Part shown: in pieces, positions 24,583 through 35,962 of the stretch
Numbering within the stretch: the stretch's first letter is position 1
Layout: each line of letters starts with the position of its first letter
Assembly: GCA_902141825.1 (NCBI GenBank)
Contig: CABFPG010000002.1
Coordinates: forward strand, 682,001 to 746,000
DNA length: 64,000 nucleotides
Direction of reading: 5' to 3'
Origin: Thalassocella blandensis
GTDB taxonomy: Bacteria; Pseudomonadota; Gammaproteobacteria; Pseudomonadales; Cellvibrionaceae
The notes under the pieces: generated by a model
What the model was told of the DNA's origin: nothing
The model's database searches: none
What the model saw: only the letters and a program-made list of their open reading frames with translations
Made by a program: the position numbers and the translations under genes

Positions 24583-24851
24583 GCGAGAAAATGAAAATCA
24601 CCTGGCAAGACCAGCTTGGGCAAGTCGAGGGCATCAAAGTCAATGAAAACACGCTCACCATTTTTACCAAATATGATGAGCTCCACTTTTGGTTAAAAGA
24701 TGCAGAAAAACTCCGTGCTGCCATCAATGATGCAGCAGAGCAAAAATGGTGGCCCACAGAAAAAGAGGAAAACGACCATGCAGATCACATTGGCCTCAAC
24801 TCAAAAACAGATGTTCGAGCATACACTGCAGGAATTAAAAAGTCTGAGTGA
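24579..24851 (+). CDS. Hypothetical early protein
   Basis: 90 aa from ATG 24579, which overlaps the preceding stop (ATGA). Beta-strand-rich N-terminus (MKITWQDQLGQVEGIKVNEN) and a helix with Trp (HFWLKDAEKLRAAINDAAEQ). No domain recognised. Confidence 0.62.
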   Translation: MSEKMKITWQDQLGQVEGIKVNENTLTIFTKYDELHFWLKDAEKLRAAINDAAEQKWWPTEKEENDHADHIGLNSKTDVRAYTAGIKKSE

Positions 24852-25011
24852 GCAACTGTGTGAGCTCGAAGAAAAGCACCCAAAATGCAACCTAAAGGAA
24901 TCTGCCGCACTACTCCGTCAGATTGACTTAAAACGCGCTGTGCTGGCAACTCATGCAATATCCCTGTACGAGGCCGGCTTCAGCATGCGCCAAGAACCCA
25001 GGAGCCACTAA
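24778..25011 (+). CDS. Hypothetical early protein
   Basis: 77 aa from ATG 24778, starting 74 bp inside the preceding gene in another frame. A helical product with a leucine-rich coiled coil (FEHTLQELKSLSEQLCELEE) and a second helix. The ATG follows GAGG some 12 bp upstream. No family recognised. Confidence 0.55.
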   Translation: MQITLASTQKQMFEHTLQELKSLSEQLCELEEKHPKCNLKESAALLRQIDLKRAVLATHAISLYEAGFSMRQEPRSH

Positions 25012-25017
25012 AACGCT

Positions 25018-25359
25018 ATGGATGAACAAGAATTAAAAGCTACTGTGCGCGATGCCGTTTTTAAGATGGCAGACACTATCCCGCAAAAAATTTTCTGCGA
25101 ATGCTTTGGTTACACAAAGACAAAAGTTCGATCCAAAATTCGCAGAAAAGAATGGGCCGAAGGCGAACAATTTTTCAAAGACCCAGACGGACAAATACAT
25201 ATCAGCTTAAGAGGTTACAAGGCATGGGTGAAAGGCTGCCAACAGGCGTTAGAGTTAGAGACGGAAAAGTCCAGATCTGGTTTACTGAAAAAGGCAAGGA
25301 ACGACGCACGTATAAAACCCTTGACACCACCATCTATCCAAATTCCAAGACTGGAATAA
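25018..25359 (+). CDS. Excisionase-like protein
   Basis: 113 aa. The centre (KIFCECFGYTKTKVRSKIRRKEWAEGEQFFKDPDG) has the winged-helix DNA-binding look of phage excisionases, with basic residues across the recognition helix. Its last 45 codons overlap the integrase start in another frame, the arrangement of xis and int in lambda. Excisionase bends DNA at the phage attachment site to favour excision. The direct evidence is the neighbourhood; sequence support is moderate. Confidence 0.65.
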   Translation: MDEQELKATVRDAVFKMADTIPQKIFCECFGYTKTKVRSKIRRKEWAEGEQFFKDPDGQIHISLRGYKAWVKGCQQALELETEKSRSGLLKKARNDARIKPLTPPSIQIPRLE

Positions 25360-26390
25360 TCGCTGCTGGTAAATTGCGTACAGAAATTAAATTCAAAATC
25401 GCACATGACATTTATAACCCACGCGACTATTGGCTGGAAGATGAAGATATAAACCCTGTCGGCACCTTTTCTGACTGGGCACAATCGTGGTTGGACCACC
25501 CAGAGCACAACTGGAGCAGCAACACCCGCCGCAAATATAAAGGCCTGTTACAAAAATACTGGATGCCCCACTTCCACGCCTGGGACATGATCTTCATTGA
25601 ATACCAAGACATTATCGACGCTCTCACAGCGGCACAAGCCTCCAAACTCTCACCCAGCCAATACAACGACCTGCTCGGCACTATACGCGGCGTATTTGGC
25701 CTGTACTGCAAAATGAAGGACATCGATGATCATAAAAACCCAACGCGAAAACTAACTAACAAAAAACGCGTTCGCGATGAAGCCGACCCGTTCACCATCG
25801 AAGAAGCGAATAGCATCATCGCATATGCAGGAAGGGAGTATGGATCACTTTGGTATGGCTGGTTCAAGCTCGGATTTTATACAGGCCTACGTTGCCCAGG
25901 AGAGCTGCTCGGATTAAAACACGCAGACATCGATCAAAGATCCAAACAAGCCGTCATTCGTCGCCAGAGAATCCACAGCGGCGAGATCCAGAATCACACA
26001 AAAACTCGAACCGCACGGACAATTAATTTAAACAGCTTTGCAATGGAAGCACTCAACGCTATTGAGCCTCACGGTAACAAATTCATATTCGCATTCGATG
26101 CAACCACGCCTGTTAGAAGCAACAAGATCCCAGTTAAGATCTGGAAAGAAGCGATCACCGCATTAAAGATCCGATATCGCCCGATGTACAACATGCGGCA
26201 CACCTTCGCCACCTACTGCCTCATGAACAACCTGCACGCAGCGTACATAGCCAGGCAACTGGGCCACTCTCAGGAAGAGTTCTTTAAAACCTATGCAACC
26301 TGGATCAACAGTCAACTAGACAGCCTGCAAATAGAAACCCTCGAAAAAGCCTTGAGCATAATCGATAGCTTCAAAACGGAGAAAAATTAA
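25224..26390 (+). CDS. int: Tyrosine recombinase / phage integrase
   Basis: 388 aa from ATG 25224 (MGERLPTGVRVRDGKVQIWF, a typical arm-binding N-terminus); the frame is open for another 41 codons upstream but only as a shadow of the excisionase. An N-terminal arm domain of ~60 residues is followed by a SAM-like core-binding domain (~80-180). The catalytic domain has Arg in TGLRCPGELLGLKHADI, His-x-x-Arg equivalent in YNMRHTFATYCL, LGHSQEEF and the nucleophile Tyr in KTYATW. It would integrate at the tRNA-Leu to the right. Confidence 0.9.
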   Translation: MGERLPTGVRVRDGKVQIWFTEKGKERRTYKTLDTTIYPNSKTGIIAAGKLRTEIKFKIAHDIYNPRDYWLEDEDINPVGTFSDWAQSWLDHPEHNWSSNTRRKYKGLLQKYWMPHFHAWDMIFIEYQDIIDALTAAQASKLSPSQYNDLLGTIRGVFGLYCKMKDIDDHKNPTRKLTNKKRVRDEADPFTIEEANSIIAYAGREYGSLWYGWFKLGFYTGLRCPGELLGLKHADIDQRSKQAVIRRQRIHSGEIQNHTKTRTARTINLNSFAMEALNAIEPHGNKFIFAFDATTPVRSNKIPVKIWKEAITALKIRYRPMYNMRHTFATYCLMNNLHAAYIARQLGHSQEEFFKTYATWINSQLDSLQIETLEKALSIIDSFKTEKN

Positions 26391-26578
26391 TGATCATCAT
26401 ACTTTCTATTTGGATTTTCCTGCTGCACTTCATCGGCGGTCTTCTAATTTTCGTCGACCTTAAAGATTACCACCCCAACGCTATGGCAAAACTCCAAAAA
26501 ATGCCGGCGTTACTGCGCCTCACCATTCTTTGTGCATGGCCATACATATTCGTATGGGAAATGACGACTTCAAAATAA
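26390..26578 (+). CDS. Small two-helix membrane protein
   Basis: 62 aa. The ATG overlaps the integrase stop (TAATG). Two membrane segments are visible: IIILSIWIFLLHFIGGLLIF and LLRLTILCAWPYIFVW, with a short polar loop between. Nothing further recognised; a superinfection-exclusion role is possible but unsupported. Confidence 0.6.
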   Translation: MIIILSIWIFLLHFIGGLLIFVDLKDYHPNAMAKLQKMPALLRLTILCAWPYIFVWEMTTSK

Positions 26579-26590
26579 GGAATAGTAACA

Positions 26591-26947
26591 ATGTGGTTAT
26601 CTACCGAAACCGAACCCAAAACTAGCTGCAGCATATTGGTAGCGTATGAGGACTTTGCGCTGGTTCGCTCCGCCTATTTTGAGCATGAAGATAAAACTCT
26701 GTACAACGATATCGATCCGCTTGAAGAATGCAACTTCCATAACTGGGACGTGTGGGCTCCTCATGACCTAGAGCCCAACTTCTGGCAATTAGTCACAACC
26801 GTTGAGCAAATGATTGCAACCTACTCCCGCTCAGACATCGATCTCTTTCACCATAACACCGCGATTCAGTTTACCGAGAGAGTGAAAAACGAAATAGAAA
26901 ACTTGAAGCGTGCAACAAACCAGAATTACCAGGGCAAACAAGCATGA
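26591..26947 (+). CDS. Hypothetical protein, DUF551-like N-terminus
   Basis: 118 aa. Residues 1-60 resemble DUF551 of phages and enterobacteria (short W-start, SILVAYEDFALVRSAYF, then WDVWAPHD). The C-terminal half is a helix of unknown type. DUF551 has no known biochemical function. Its stop shares ATGA with the next gene. Confidence 0.5.
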   Translation: MWLSTETEPKTSCSILVAYEDFALVRSAYFEHEDKTLYNDIDPLEECNFHNWDVWAPHDLEPNFWQLVTTVEQMIATYSRSDIDLFHHNTAIQFTERVKNEIENLKRATNQNYQGKQA

Positions 26948-27192
26948 GCATTGAGATAGGGAAAAAAGAAACACCGCTGGAAATACTCGCATGCCAGGTG
27001 CAATTTATCAAAATCCAAGAGCGCGACAAAGTGCCATCCGAGCACTTAAAAATTCGATGCCCCTGCTTAAAGCTGGTTCGCTGGATAGATGCATTCCGCT
27101 GCCTTTACTGCGGTATTTTCTACTGTCGCACTTGCGCAGAAAAGCATTTTGGTCAAACCGTCGAAGAGTATAAGGCTATCAACACACAATAA
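26944..27192 (+). CDS. Small zinc-finger protein
   Basis: 82 aa, coupled to its neighbours at both ends (ATGA and TAATG). A cluster of Cys at RCPCLKL, RCLYCGIFYC and RTCAEKHFG gives CxC, CxxC and CxxC-type ligands with a nearby His, consistent with one or two zinc sites of the ring or treble-clef kind. The first ~35 residues are a helical lead. Function unknown. Confidence 0.65.
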   Translation: MSIEIGKKETPLEILACQVQFIKIQERDKVPSEHLKIRCPCLKLVRWIDAFRCLYCGIFYCRTCAEKHFGQTVEEYKAINTQ

Positions 27193-28049
27193 TGCACGGT
27201 AACGTAGTTATGAAGAAACCCAGGAAGAAAGATTTGCAAGCACTGGAACTCAGCAGAGAAGTTTACCTTGAGTCACCTGAGCAAATCATAAACAAAGCCA
27301 TAGCACTATTTAAGCCGGTTAAAATATTTGTCGGTTTTAGTGGTGGTTATGACAGCACAGTGGCAACGGGTTATTCCATGGATAACGTACAAGGATGCGA
27401 GGTTGTACACATTGATACCGGCATTGGCATAAAGCTGACTCGCGATCATGTTCGTCAAACATGCAAAGAGAATAAGTGGCCGCTTAGAATTGTTAGGGCA
27501 AAAGAAGATTGCGGCCAGGATTACGATGAGCTAGTGAAAAAATTTGGTTTCCCTGGTCCATCGCATCACAGCTTAATGTTCAGATGCCTTAAAGAGCGCG
27601 CCTGCGAAAGGCTACTACGCGATAACAAAACAAGTAGAAACGACAATGTCATGCTAATTACCGGCATTCGTCAAGATGAAAGTCAACGCCGATCGAACTA
27701 CCAGGACAAGGTAGTTTCTTTCAAGGGGAATCTGCTGTGGGTGAGTCCGTTTTATTACAAAGACAAGTCATGGTTTGAAAGCTATATAAAACGCAACTTT
27801 CTAAAGCGTAATCCTGTATCTGAGGTGCTGGGTATGTCCGGCGAGTGCTTGTGCGGTGCCTTCGCCCATAAAGGCGAGAAAGAGCTAATAAAACTTGTAT
27901 GTTCTGAAACACACGCTCGCATAGAAGCACTTGAAATCGAAGTTAAAAACGCTGGGCACAACTGGGGATGGGAAGAAAGCCCACCAAAAAAACGAGCTGA
28001 TGACCGCACCGAGGAAATGTTTCCTATGTGTGTTGGATGCGGCAAATAG
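27192..28049 (+). CDS. PAPS reductase-like PP-loop ATPase
   Basis: 285 aa. The PP-loop motif SGGYDST lies at residues 50-56 and defines the PAPS reductase/ATP-pyrophosphatase superfamily. Further family features are DTGIGIKLTRDHVRQTC and LITGIRQDESQRRSNY. Pairs of Cys near 213 (GECLCGAF) and at the end (MCVGCGK) could bind a metal or iron-sulfur cluster. Such phage proteins are common and may modify nucleic acid or sulfur compounds, or block host DNA-phosphorothioation defence; none of these is shown here. The start overlaps the preceding stop. Confidence 0.75.
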   Translation: MHGNVVMKKPRKKDLQALELSREVYLESPEQIINKAIALFKPVKIFVGFSGGYDSTVATGYSMDNVQGCEVVHIDTGIGIKLTRDHVRQTCKENKWPLRIVRAKEDCGQDYDELVKKFGFPGPSHHSLMFRCLKERACERLLRDNKTSRNDNVMLITGIRQDESQRRSNYQDKVVSFKGNLLWVSPFYYKDKSWFESYIKRNFLKRNPVSEVLGMSGECLCGAFAHKGEKELIKLVCSETHARIEALEIEVKNAGHNWGWEESPPKKRADDRTEEMFPMCVGCGK

Positions 28050-28077
28050 TAAATCTGCACCTTTTGAAGGATAGGCA

Positions 28078-28407
28078 ATGAAAAAATGCGCTGAATGCGG
28101 CAATACCGACTTTGATAAATTCGGACATTGTCACAAATGTGGAAATCATGAGATTCAACACGACAGAATGCACGCTCACTTTCTCGCTGGTCGCGGGAAG
28201 AGCGTTGGCCATCAAGCTGTGCGAGCATTGCACATTGTTGAGGAGGCTCATGGGGATAACTTCAATGTTGCTCTATGCGGAAAAAAGCCACAAGGAATTA
28301 GTTTAGGGTGGATTAAAATTATGGGACCAATTACTTGCATCAAATGCATGAAAGAAATCGAGTCAATACAAGAATACGCGGCTAAAGGTCGATGTAATAA
28401 AAATTAA
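28078..28407 (+). CDS. Zinc-ribbon protein, unknown
   Basis: 109 aa. An N-terminal zinc ribbon (CAECGNTDFDKFGHCHKCG) is followed by a helical region, and a second Cys group near residue 90 (ITCIKCMKE) could add a site. Follows the PP-loop gene at 28 bp; the ATG is preceded by AGGATAGGC. No enzyme motif visible. Confidence 0.65.
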   Translation: MKKCAECGNTDFDKFGHCHKCGNHEIQHDRMHAHFLAGRGKSVGHQAVRALHIVEEAHGDNFNVALCGKKPQGISLGWIKIMGPITCIKCMKEIESIQEYAAKGRCNKN

Positions 28408-28440
28408 ATCACCGTGCTTTTCACTAACCTGGATAAACAA

Positions 28441-28731
28441 ATGAAGATCATAAAAAAAATCATCAACCAAATCGAAGAGCACCGCTACAACAGCTCTTCT
28501 CAATATCTTGCCAATGCACTAGCGTCTGCTTGTAGTTCGGCTTACAAAGTTAGCCTGCTAGACGCATCCGTTAAGCTAGATTCAGATAATAAAAAATTAA
28601 TTACAGAGCTCGCAAACATTGCACAACAGCCAGACTTCAGCAATCGCGATCAAGACCATGCTTTGCGATGGCTCCGAGAAAATGGATTTATAGACACTCA
28701 ACTCGAACTAACCCCACCTGGACCAGAGTGA
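28441..28731 (+). CDS. Hypothetical early protein
   Basis: 96 aa from ATG 28441; a GTG at 28414 in the same frame is possible but no ribosome site supports it. Basic helical N-terminus (MKIIKKIINQIEEHRYN) and small-residue-rich middle (LANALASACSSAY). No family recognised. Confidence 0.55.
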   Translation: MKIIKKIINQIEEHRYNSSSQYLANALASACSSAYKVSLLDASVKLDSDNKKLITELANIAQQPDFSNRDQDHALRWLRENGFIDTQLELTPPGPE

Positions 28732-28798
28732 GCGGACTCAAAGTGCGTCAGACCTACCGTCATCAAGTTACAGTACATTACACTTAGCGAGGCTAAAA

Positions 28799-29152
28799 AT
28801 GGACAAGCACCAGATAGAAATAATAGAAATTGCACTTAACAAGCTTTTAAATAAGCAAGGCTTCTTTAGCATTTGCGAAGTTGACAGGCTCGCAAAGACC
28901 TTGGGCACAAACTGTGAAGCTCACCCTGACTACAAATTCTTATCTGCTTTGCACTGCACCAGCTATGCAGATATGTCGAACGACCTAAAAACGAAACTTC
29001 CGAAAATGATAATGAATGTGCTCTCTTCACGCTTCGATACGTCACTCATAGCGAAAGCTCTTGCAGCAGTGGCAAGTGGAGAAGTAAAAGACTTGCCCAT
29101 TATCGAAGATACCGCACCGCCAGCAAACCGCATTGTAAAACTTTTTCGTTGA
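28799..29152 (+). CDS. Hypothetical early protein
   Basis: 117 aa, ATG preceded by GAGG. Helical throughout, with three Cys in the first 60 residues (FSICEV, GTNCEA, ALHCTS). No domain recognised. Part of the rightward operon. Confidence 0.6.
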   Translation: MDKHQIEIIEIALNKLLNKQGFFSICEVDRLAKTLGTNCEAHPDYKFLSALHCTSYADMSNDLKTKLPKMIMNVLSSRFDTSLIAKALAAVASGEVKDLPIIEDTAPPANRIVKLFR

Positions 29153-29200
29153 CAACCAACTGAACGAGACCGAACTCACTTACATAATTGAGAACTCCCT

Positions 29201-29461
29201 ATGTCCGACTTATTCACCGAAGAAACAAATGAACACATGCAAACTATCGTTCTGGCATCCCATAGCATCGCGAGAGAGCTCCAGGAACTCGTGAAAGAAG
29301 CGCAACGAGATAACAACGACCAAAGCGCTCTAGCCTCTGCACAGGCCGCGCTGGATGAATATAGAAACGCACTTGGCAAGTGTGGGTTTAAACTCGATTT
29401 TGACTGGATAGAACAATTGCGCGATCGTGAACCGCTCGTTCCCTCCACCATAAAACTATAA
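29201..29461 (+). CDS. Hypothetical early protein
   Basis: 86 aa. An acidic helical protein with a coiled-coil centre (SIARELQELVKEAQRD) and a segment of the type ASAQAALDEYRNALG. No family recognised. Spaced 24 bp from the following small gene. Confidence 0.58.
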   Translation: MSDLFTEETNEHMQTIVLASHSIARELQELVKEAQRDNNDQSALASAQAALDEYRNALGKCGFKLDFDWIEQLRDREPLVPSTIKL

Positions 29462-29485
29462 AACTCAGACAACACAGGCCTAGAA

Positions 29486-29749
29486 ATGAAAAACAAACTC
29501 ACCGACTTAAACGATCACCTTTTTGCCCAACTTGAAAGATTAGGCGATGAAACTCTCGGCGACGAAAAGCTAAAAACTGAAATTGAGCGTTCAAAAGCCA
29601 TTACCTCAATTGCGAAGAATGTCGTAGAAAATGCAGCGCTAATGCTGGATGCAGCAAAACTAAAAGCGGAGTACCAAGGGCTGAGCGAGGGCGACTTGCC
29701 TGGCATGCTATACCGATCAACCAAACCCCTGGAAACATCGAAGAAATGA
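29486..29749 (+). CDS. Conserved phage protein of unknown function
   Basis: 87 aa. The opening KLTDLNDHLFAQLERLGDE recurs in many phages as a short helical protein beside early or packaging genes; the function is unknown. The rest is helical with Lys/Glu pairs and a short hydrophobic patch (NVVENAALMLDAAKL). Its stop shares ATGA with the HNH nuclease start. Confidence 0.7.
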   Translation: MKNKLTDLNDHLFAQLERLGDETLGDEKLKTEIERSKAITSIAKNVVENAALMLDAAKLKAEYQGLSEGDLPGMLYRSTKPLETSKK

Positions 29750-30387
29750 AAGGCACAAAAATAAATTACACCAAGGAAGAGCTCGACTGGGTGAAGAAAC
29801 ATTGCACCCTGGTAGTGAGCGAACTCCACGAACAATTTTCCCAGACGTTTGGTCGTACTGACGTTTCCGCTAATAACCTGCACGCACTCAGAAAGCGCAA
29901 TGGATGGAAAACCGGCCGCACCGGGCACTTTAGAAAAGGACACACCGGTCTCGGTGGCGGCCCGGGAGGACCAAACGCAACCAGTTTCAAGAAAGGGAAT
30001 ATTCCGCCTAACGCGAAGCCACTTTACACAGAGCGCACCACCAGGGACGGATACACCGAAATTAAAGTGCCCAAGCCTAACCCCTACACCAACGCGAAAA
30101 CGCGCTACCGCCTGAAACACCTGTGGGTGTGGGAGAACGCCGGCAGAGAGATTCCTGCAGGCCATGCCTTGATATTTAAAGACGGCAACAAGAAAAACTG
30201 CAACCTGGATAACCTGGTGTGCGTACCCCGCTCTGTGCTTCTTCTAGCCAACCGCCATTTGAACTACAGCGAATATCCGCCCGAGCTCAAAGAGACCATC
30301 ATTAACATCGCACGTGTCCAGGACGCATCATTCAAAAAAATCAAACAACCTTCGAGAGAAATATCCTACACCCATTGCAGAGATTAG
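29746..30387 (+). CDS. HNH endonuclease
   Basis: 213 aa. The N-terminal 60 residues form a DNA-binding module (DWVKKHCTLVVSELHEQFSQ, then VSANNLHALRKRNGW). The HNH_3 core lies at about 120-170: LKHLWVWENAGREIPAGHAL with the first His, then IFKDGNKKNCNLDNLVCVPR with the Asn residues. Such genes act as free-standing homing nucleases or phage nickases/terminase helpers. Last gene of the rightward operon, followed by a terminator. Confidence 0.88.
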   Translation: MKGTKINYTKEELDWVKKHCTLVVSELHEQFSQTFGRTDVSANNLHALRKRNGWKTGRTGHFRKGHTGLGGGPGGPNATSFKKGNIPPNAKPLYTERTTRDGYTEIKVPKPNPYTNAKTRYRLKHLWVWENAGREIPAGHALIFKDGNKKNCNLDNLVCVPRSVLLLANRHLNYSEYPPELKETIINIARVQDASFKKIKQPSREISYTHCRD

Positions 30388-30453
30388 CGACTATCGCGGA
30401 TAGCCTGGTGTTGCAACATTGGAGCCTTAGAGTTAGAGATATTCATATTTTTG

Positions 30454-30480
30454 AGCCAGGTGTAAAGCCTGGCTTTTTTT
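30454..30480 (+). terminator. Terminator of the rightward operon
   Basis: AGCCAGG-TGTAAAG-CCTGGCT is a perfect 7-bp stem with a 7-nt loop, followed by seven T. It lies 67 bp after the HNH stop and abuts the convergent zinc-ribbon gene. Confidence 0.88.
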
Positions 30481-30694
30481 ATGGCTTAGCGTCAGATTTG
30501 GGTATTCTGTGAACGCTATACGGTCGCTCTCCACACTCCCGACATACAACCTTTTCTTTAACCCGAATCACAGGGAACCTCGCACCTAAACGCTGGAGCA
30601 ATATCGCCCTATCCAATTCATATTGCCTACCACAACCGCAGTACGCCAATAACAGCTCGTTTTCAGGCTGGTTAACCAAAGTGTCTTCTATCAT
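30479..30694 (-). CDS. Small zinc-ribbon protein, convergent to the early operon
   Basis: 71 aa. Four Cys in a CxC (YCGCGRQ) and CxxC (VCRECGERP) pattern separated by ~36 residues suggest one zinc ribbon. Basic C-terminus. It is on the opposite strand to the rightward operon and may be a lysogenic or accessory gene. Ribosome site weak (GGG 10 bp upstream). Function unknown. Confidence 0.6.
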   Translation of the reverse strand: MIEDTLVNQPENELLLAYCGCGRQYELDRAILLQRLGARFPVIRVKEKVVCRECGERPYSVHRIPKSDAKP

Positions 30695-30991
30695 TGACTT
30701 TTACCCATGGACTATCAAAAAACTTAACAACCAAAGTTTTATGTTGCACTCATAGCAAAGAGCTGAAAGAATAACCTCGCCGAAAAATTCGCTACAAACG
30801 ATAATAGCCGTGTATCGCTCTGTATAAGCTACTTTACAGTTTTGTTATTGTTTGTATAAATTTGCGTTTTATACACAAATCACCGCACCAGACGAATAAC
30901 AGGGGCTCTGATAGCTATAAAATATGTACATCCTGGAATTTTTACTTGAGAAAGATTAAAATTTGCGCTAAGGTGACAAATAAATCTGAAA
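30695..30991. other. Intergenic AT-rich region with a 21-bp palindrome
   Basis: About 300 bp without an ORF. The clearest element is GTATAAA-TTTGCGT-TTTATAC at 30854-30874, with perfect 7-bp arms. It could be an operator, but no partner regulator is identified. The LexA-type box follows immediately. Confidence 0.4.
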
Positions 30992-31011
30992 TACTGTATT
31001 TAAAAACAGTT
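30992..31011 (+). promoter_or_regulatory. LexA-type SOS box
   Basis: TACTGTATTTAAAAACAGTT fits CTGT-n8-ACAG exactly and matches the gammaproteobacterial LexA consensus at nearly every fixed position. GTGACA (30973-30978) and TATTTA (30997-31002) spaced 18 bp give a promoter reading rightward, with the box over the -10. The next reading frame downstream is a five-codon leader. Confidence 0.65.
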
Positions 31012-31060
31012 AATTTTGGCCGCATTTAGAATCAAAAACAGCCAAAACAGAGAGGCATCC

Positions 31061-31078
31061 ATGAAAAAGAGAAGATGA
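31061..31078 (+). CDS. Five-codon leader peptide (MKKRR)
   Basis: ATG AAA AAG AGA AGA TGA, preceded by GAGAGG 5 bp upstream. It ends with two consecutive AGA Arg codons, often rare, 1 bp before a perfect 12-bp hairpin. The layout is that of a translation-sensing leader; too short for coding statistics. Confidence 0.4.
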   Translation: MKKRR

Positions 31079-31079
31079 A

Positions 31080-31112
31080 CCGGTCGCCAACATAACGGAC
31101 GTTGGCGACCGG
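31080..31112 (+). other. Perfect 12-bp hairpin after the leader ORF
   Basis: CCGGTCGCCAAC (31080-31091) and GTTGGCGACCGG (31101-31112) pair perfectly around a 9-nt loop. No T-run follows, so this is not an ordinary terminator. CCGGAA at 31109-31114 can alternatively pair with TTCCGG at 31147-31152, which would compete with the outer stem. Confidence 0.6.
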
Positions 31113-31244
31113 AACATACCGAATTGCCCGCGAGATAAAGGAACAATTCCGGAGTCAGAACCGAATTATATCCTCGTAGGCAAACCCAGTAAAGATTCAC
31201 AAATAAGTAAAAAGTATACGCGCGCCTGCGCAGGAGAAATGTAA

Positions 31245-31388
31245 ATGAAAAAACTTAACTGCAAACACAAATGGGAGCAGCTGGAGTTACCACTGACAGC
31301 CATAGAATTTATCCCTAGCGACGTAGTCGATAATCCCGGTAAGGAGCCCCCACCACAGCGGCGACGACCGGACAAATACCACAAGTAA
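31245..31388 (+). CDS. 47-aa small protein downstream of the SOS box
   Basis: Small frame starting at ATG 31245 with AGGAGA 9 bp upstream. The product begins MKKLNCKHKWEQLELP (one Cys, two His-like neighbours) and ends in a Pro- and Arg-rich basic tail (PPPQRRRPDK). It is the only ORF of note between the SOS box and the tRNA and could be the regulated gene. The family is not recognised; it may belong to the host or the phage. Confidence 0.5.
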   Translation: MKKLNCKHKWEQLELPLTAIEFIPSDVVDNPGKEPPPQRRRPDKYHK

Positions 31389-31576
31389 TACCTACATTGA
31401 AATCGGGGTGTAATTGACTGAAAAAAGTCGGTTGCGCCCTTTTTTAATAGGCAACGCCTATTAAAAGCACAAAAAGAAAACAAAGGAAAGAACTAACAGA
31501 AATGAGGTTTTGCGACAGAAATGCGACAAGATTGGAGCCAAAAAACACTAAGTCTTTGATTTTAAAGAAAAAGAGA
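31389..31576. other. Junction region next to the tRNA
   Basis: No gene visible. A perfect 11-bp palindrome TTTTAATAGGC-AAC-GCCTATTAAAA spans 31442-31466, with the T and A runs inside the arms rather than outside, so it is not a terminator. This region lies against the presumed attachment site. Confidence 0.4.
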
Positions 31577-31661
<85 letters not shown>

Positions 31662-31860
31662 GCACTAAAACTCTTAATCTTTTACTTTGCCAAATTGCTT
31701 GGGAAAGTCACTTTACAACATTTTACTGTGGAAACATTGTAAAGTAAATCGTCAAAAAAGTCAGGTAACTTATTGATTTATAAGGTGAATCACCTAAATC
31801 TTATCACCCTCCCTTTTCGAAGGCTGGCAATTGTGCCACAGTCATTATTAAGGTTCAACA

Positions 31861-31927
31861 ATAAAAATGCGGCAATTGGAAATTTTTGGTTTTTCATTGT
31901 GCCCAAACCAGATCCAATGGCCGCATT
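31861..31927 (-). terminator. Terminator of fadBA
   Basis: AATGCGGCAATTGG (31866-31879) and CCAATGGCCGCATT (31914-31927) pair at 13 of 14 positions around a 34-nt loop. On the leftward strand the stem is followed by TTTTTATT. It lies 37 bp after the fadA stop. Confidence 0.7.
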
Positions 31928-31963
31928 GTGCTTTTTGTCTTTGTTTTTGACTACAGAAAACGC

Positions 31964-35310
<3,347 letters not shown>

Positions 35311-35962
35311 GTTTTCCCCTATTCTCGTGTTTAAACGGGCAATAAGTTAATGGAGCCAGGCTCCTTTTTAAAAACAAATCCTGATTTAGATTTATCCTGG
35401 TTTAGATTTTTCCCGGGCCGATCGCAGTCAGACTCTCAAAATTTGATAATTACTGCAAAGCGCCAGGCTCATCCTGAATCGTTATTAAGTCATTCCATGT
35501 TATTGCTCAAATATGCAGTTCAACTACAACATGCAGTTTGCACACCTGAAACTTTAAATCTGTAACGCCTAATTCTCTTGCGCTCAAACTGCGAATGCCT
35601 CCATCCGCTATGACCACGCTCGATAAACACTATGATTGATCCGACACACATGATTTTCAAGTGCGTGCGATTTGGACAACAAGTACCGCAAATTGGTCAA
35701 TCATCTCGTGCATTTCTTTGGTGAGCGAAATCGTCAGCTGTGCTGCTCGAATATGACTCAATTAAAGACATTAGACTGATTTGAGCTAGTATGGTGGACT
35801 TTTTGGCTTTAATACAGTGAATTTGAAGCCATTTATAGAGACAAATTAAGTCACAGCGTGATATTTAAACTATTGGTTTTACAGGTGCGGAACAGAACAC
35901 CAGAAGATATGAGCGGCTTGGCGTGATTATCTATAATCGCTATTGCAAAGCGGTTTTTTATT
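35311..35962. other. Intergenic region upstream of fadB
   Basis: About 650 bp with no supportable gene. It must hold the fadB promoter. A short GGAG-CCAGG-CTCC stem with five T lies near 35352-35370 but is too weak to call. No FadR-like or other clear operator was recognised. Confidence 0.5.

Noticed and set aside
31442-31466. Palindrome read as a terminator
   Set aside because: The T tract precedes and the A tract follows the stem on the plus strand, the wrong polarity for termination in either direction.
31166-31483. 105-codon leftward frame beside the tRNA
   Set aside because: It is antisense to the better-supported 47-aa ORF and its composition (runs of Cys, Ser, Phe) looks like a shadow.
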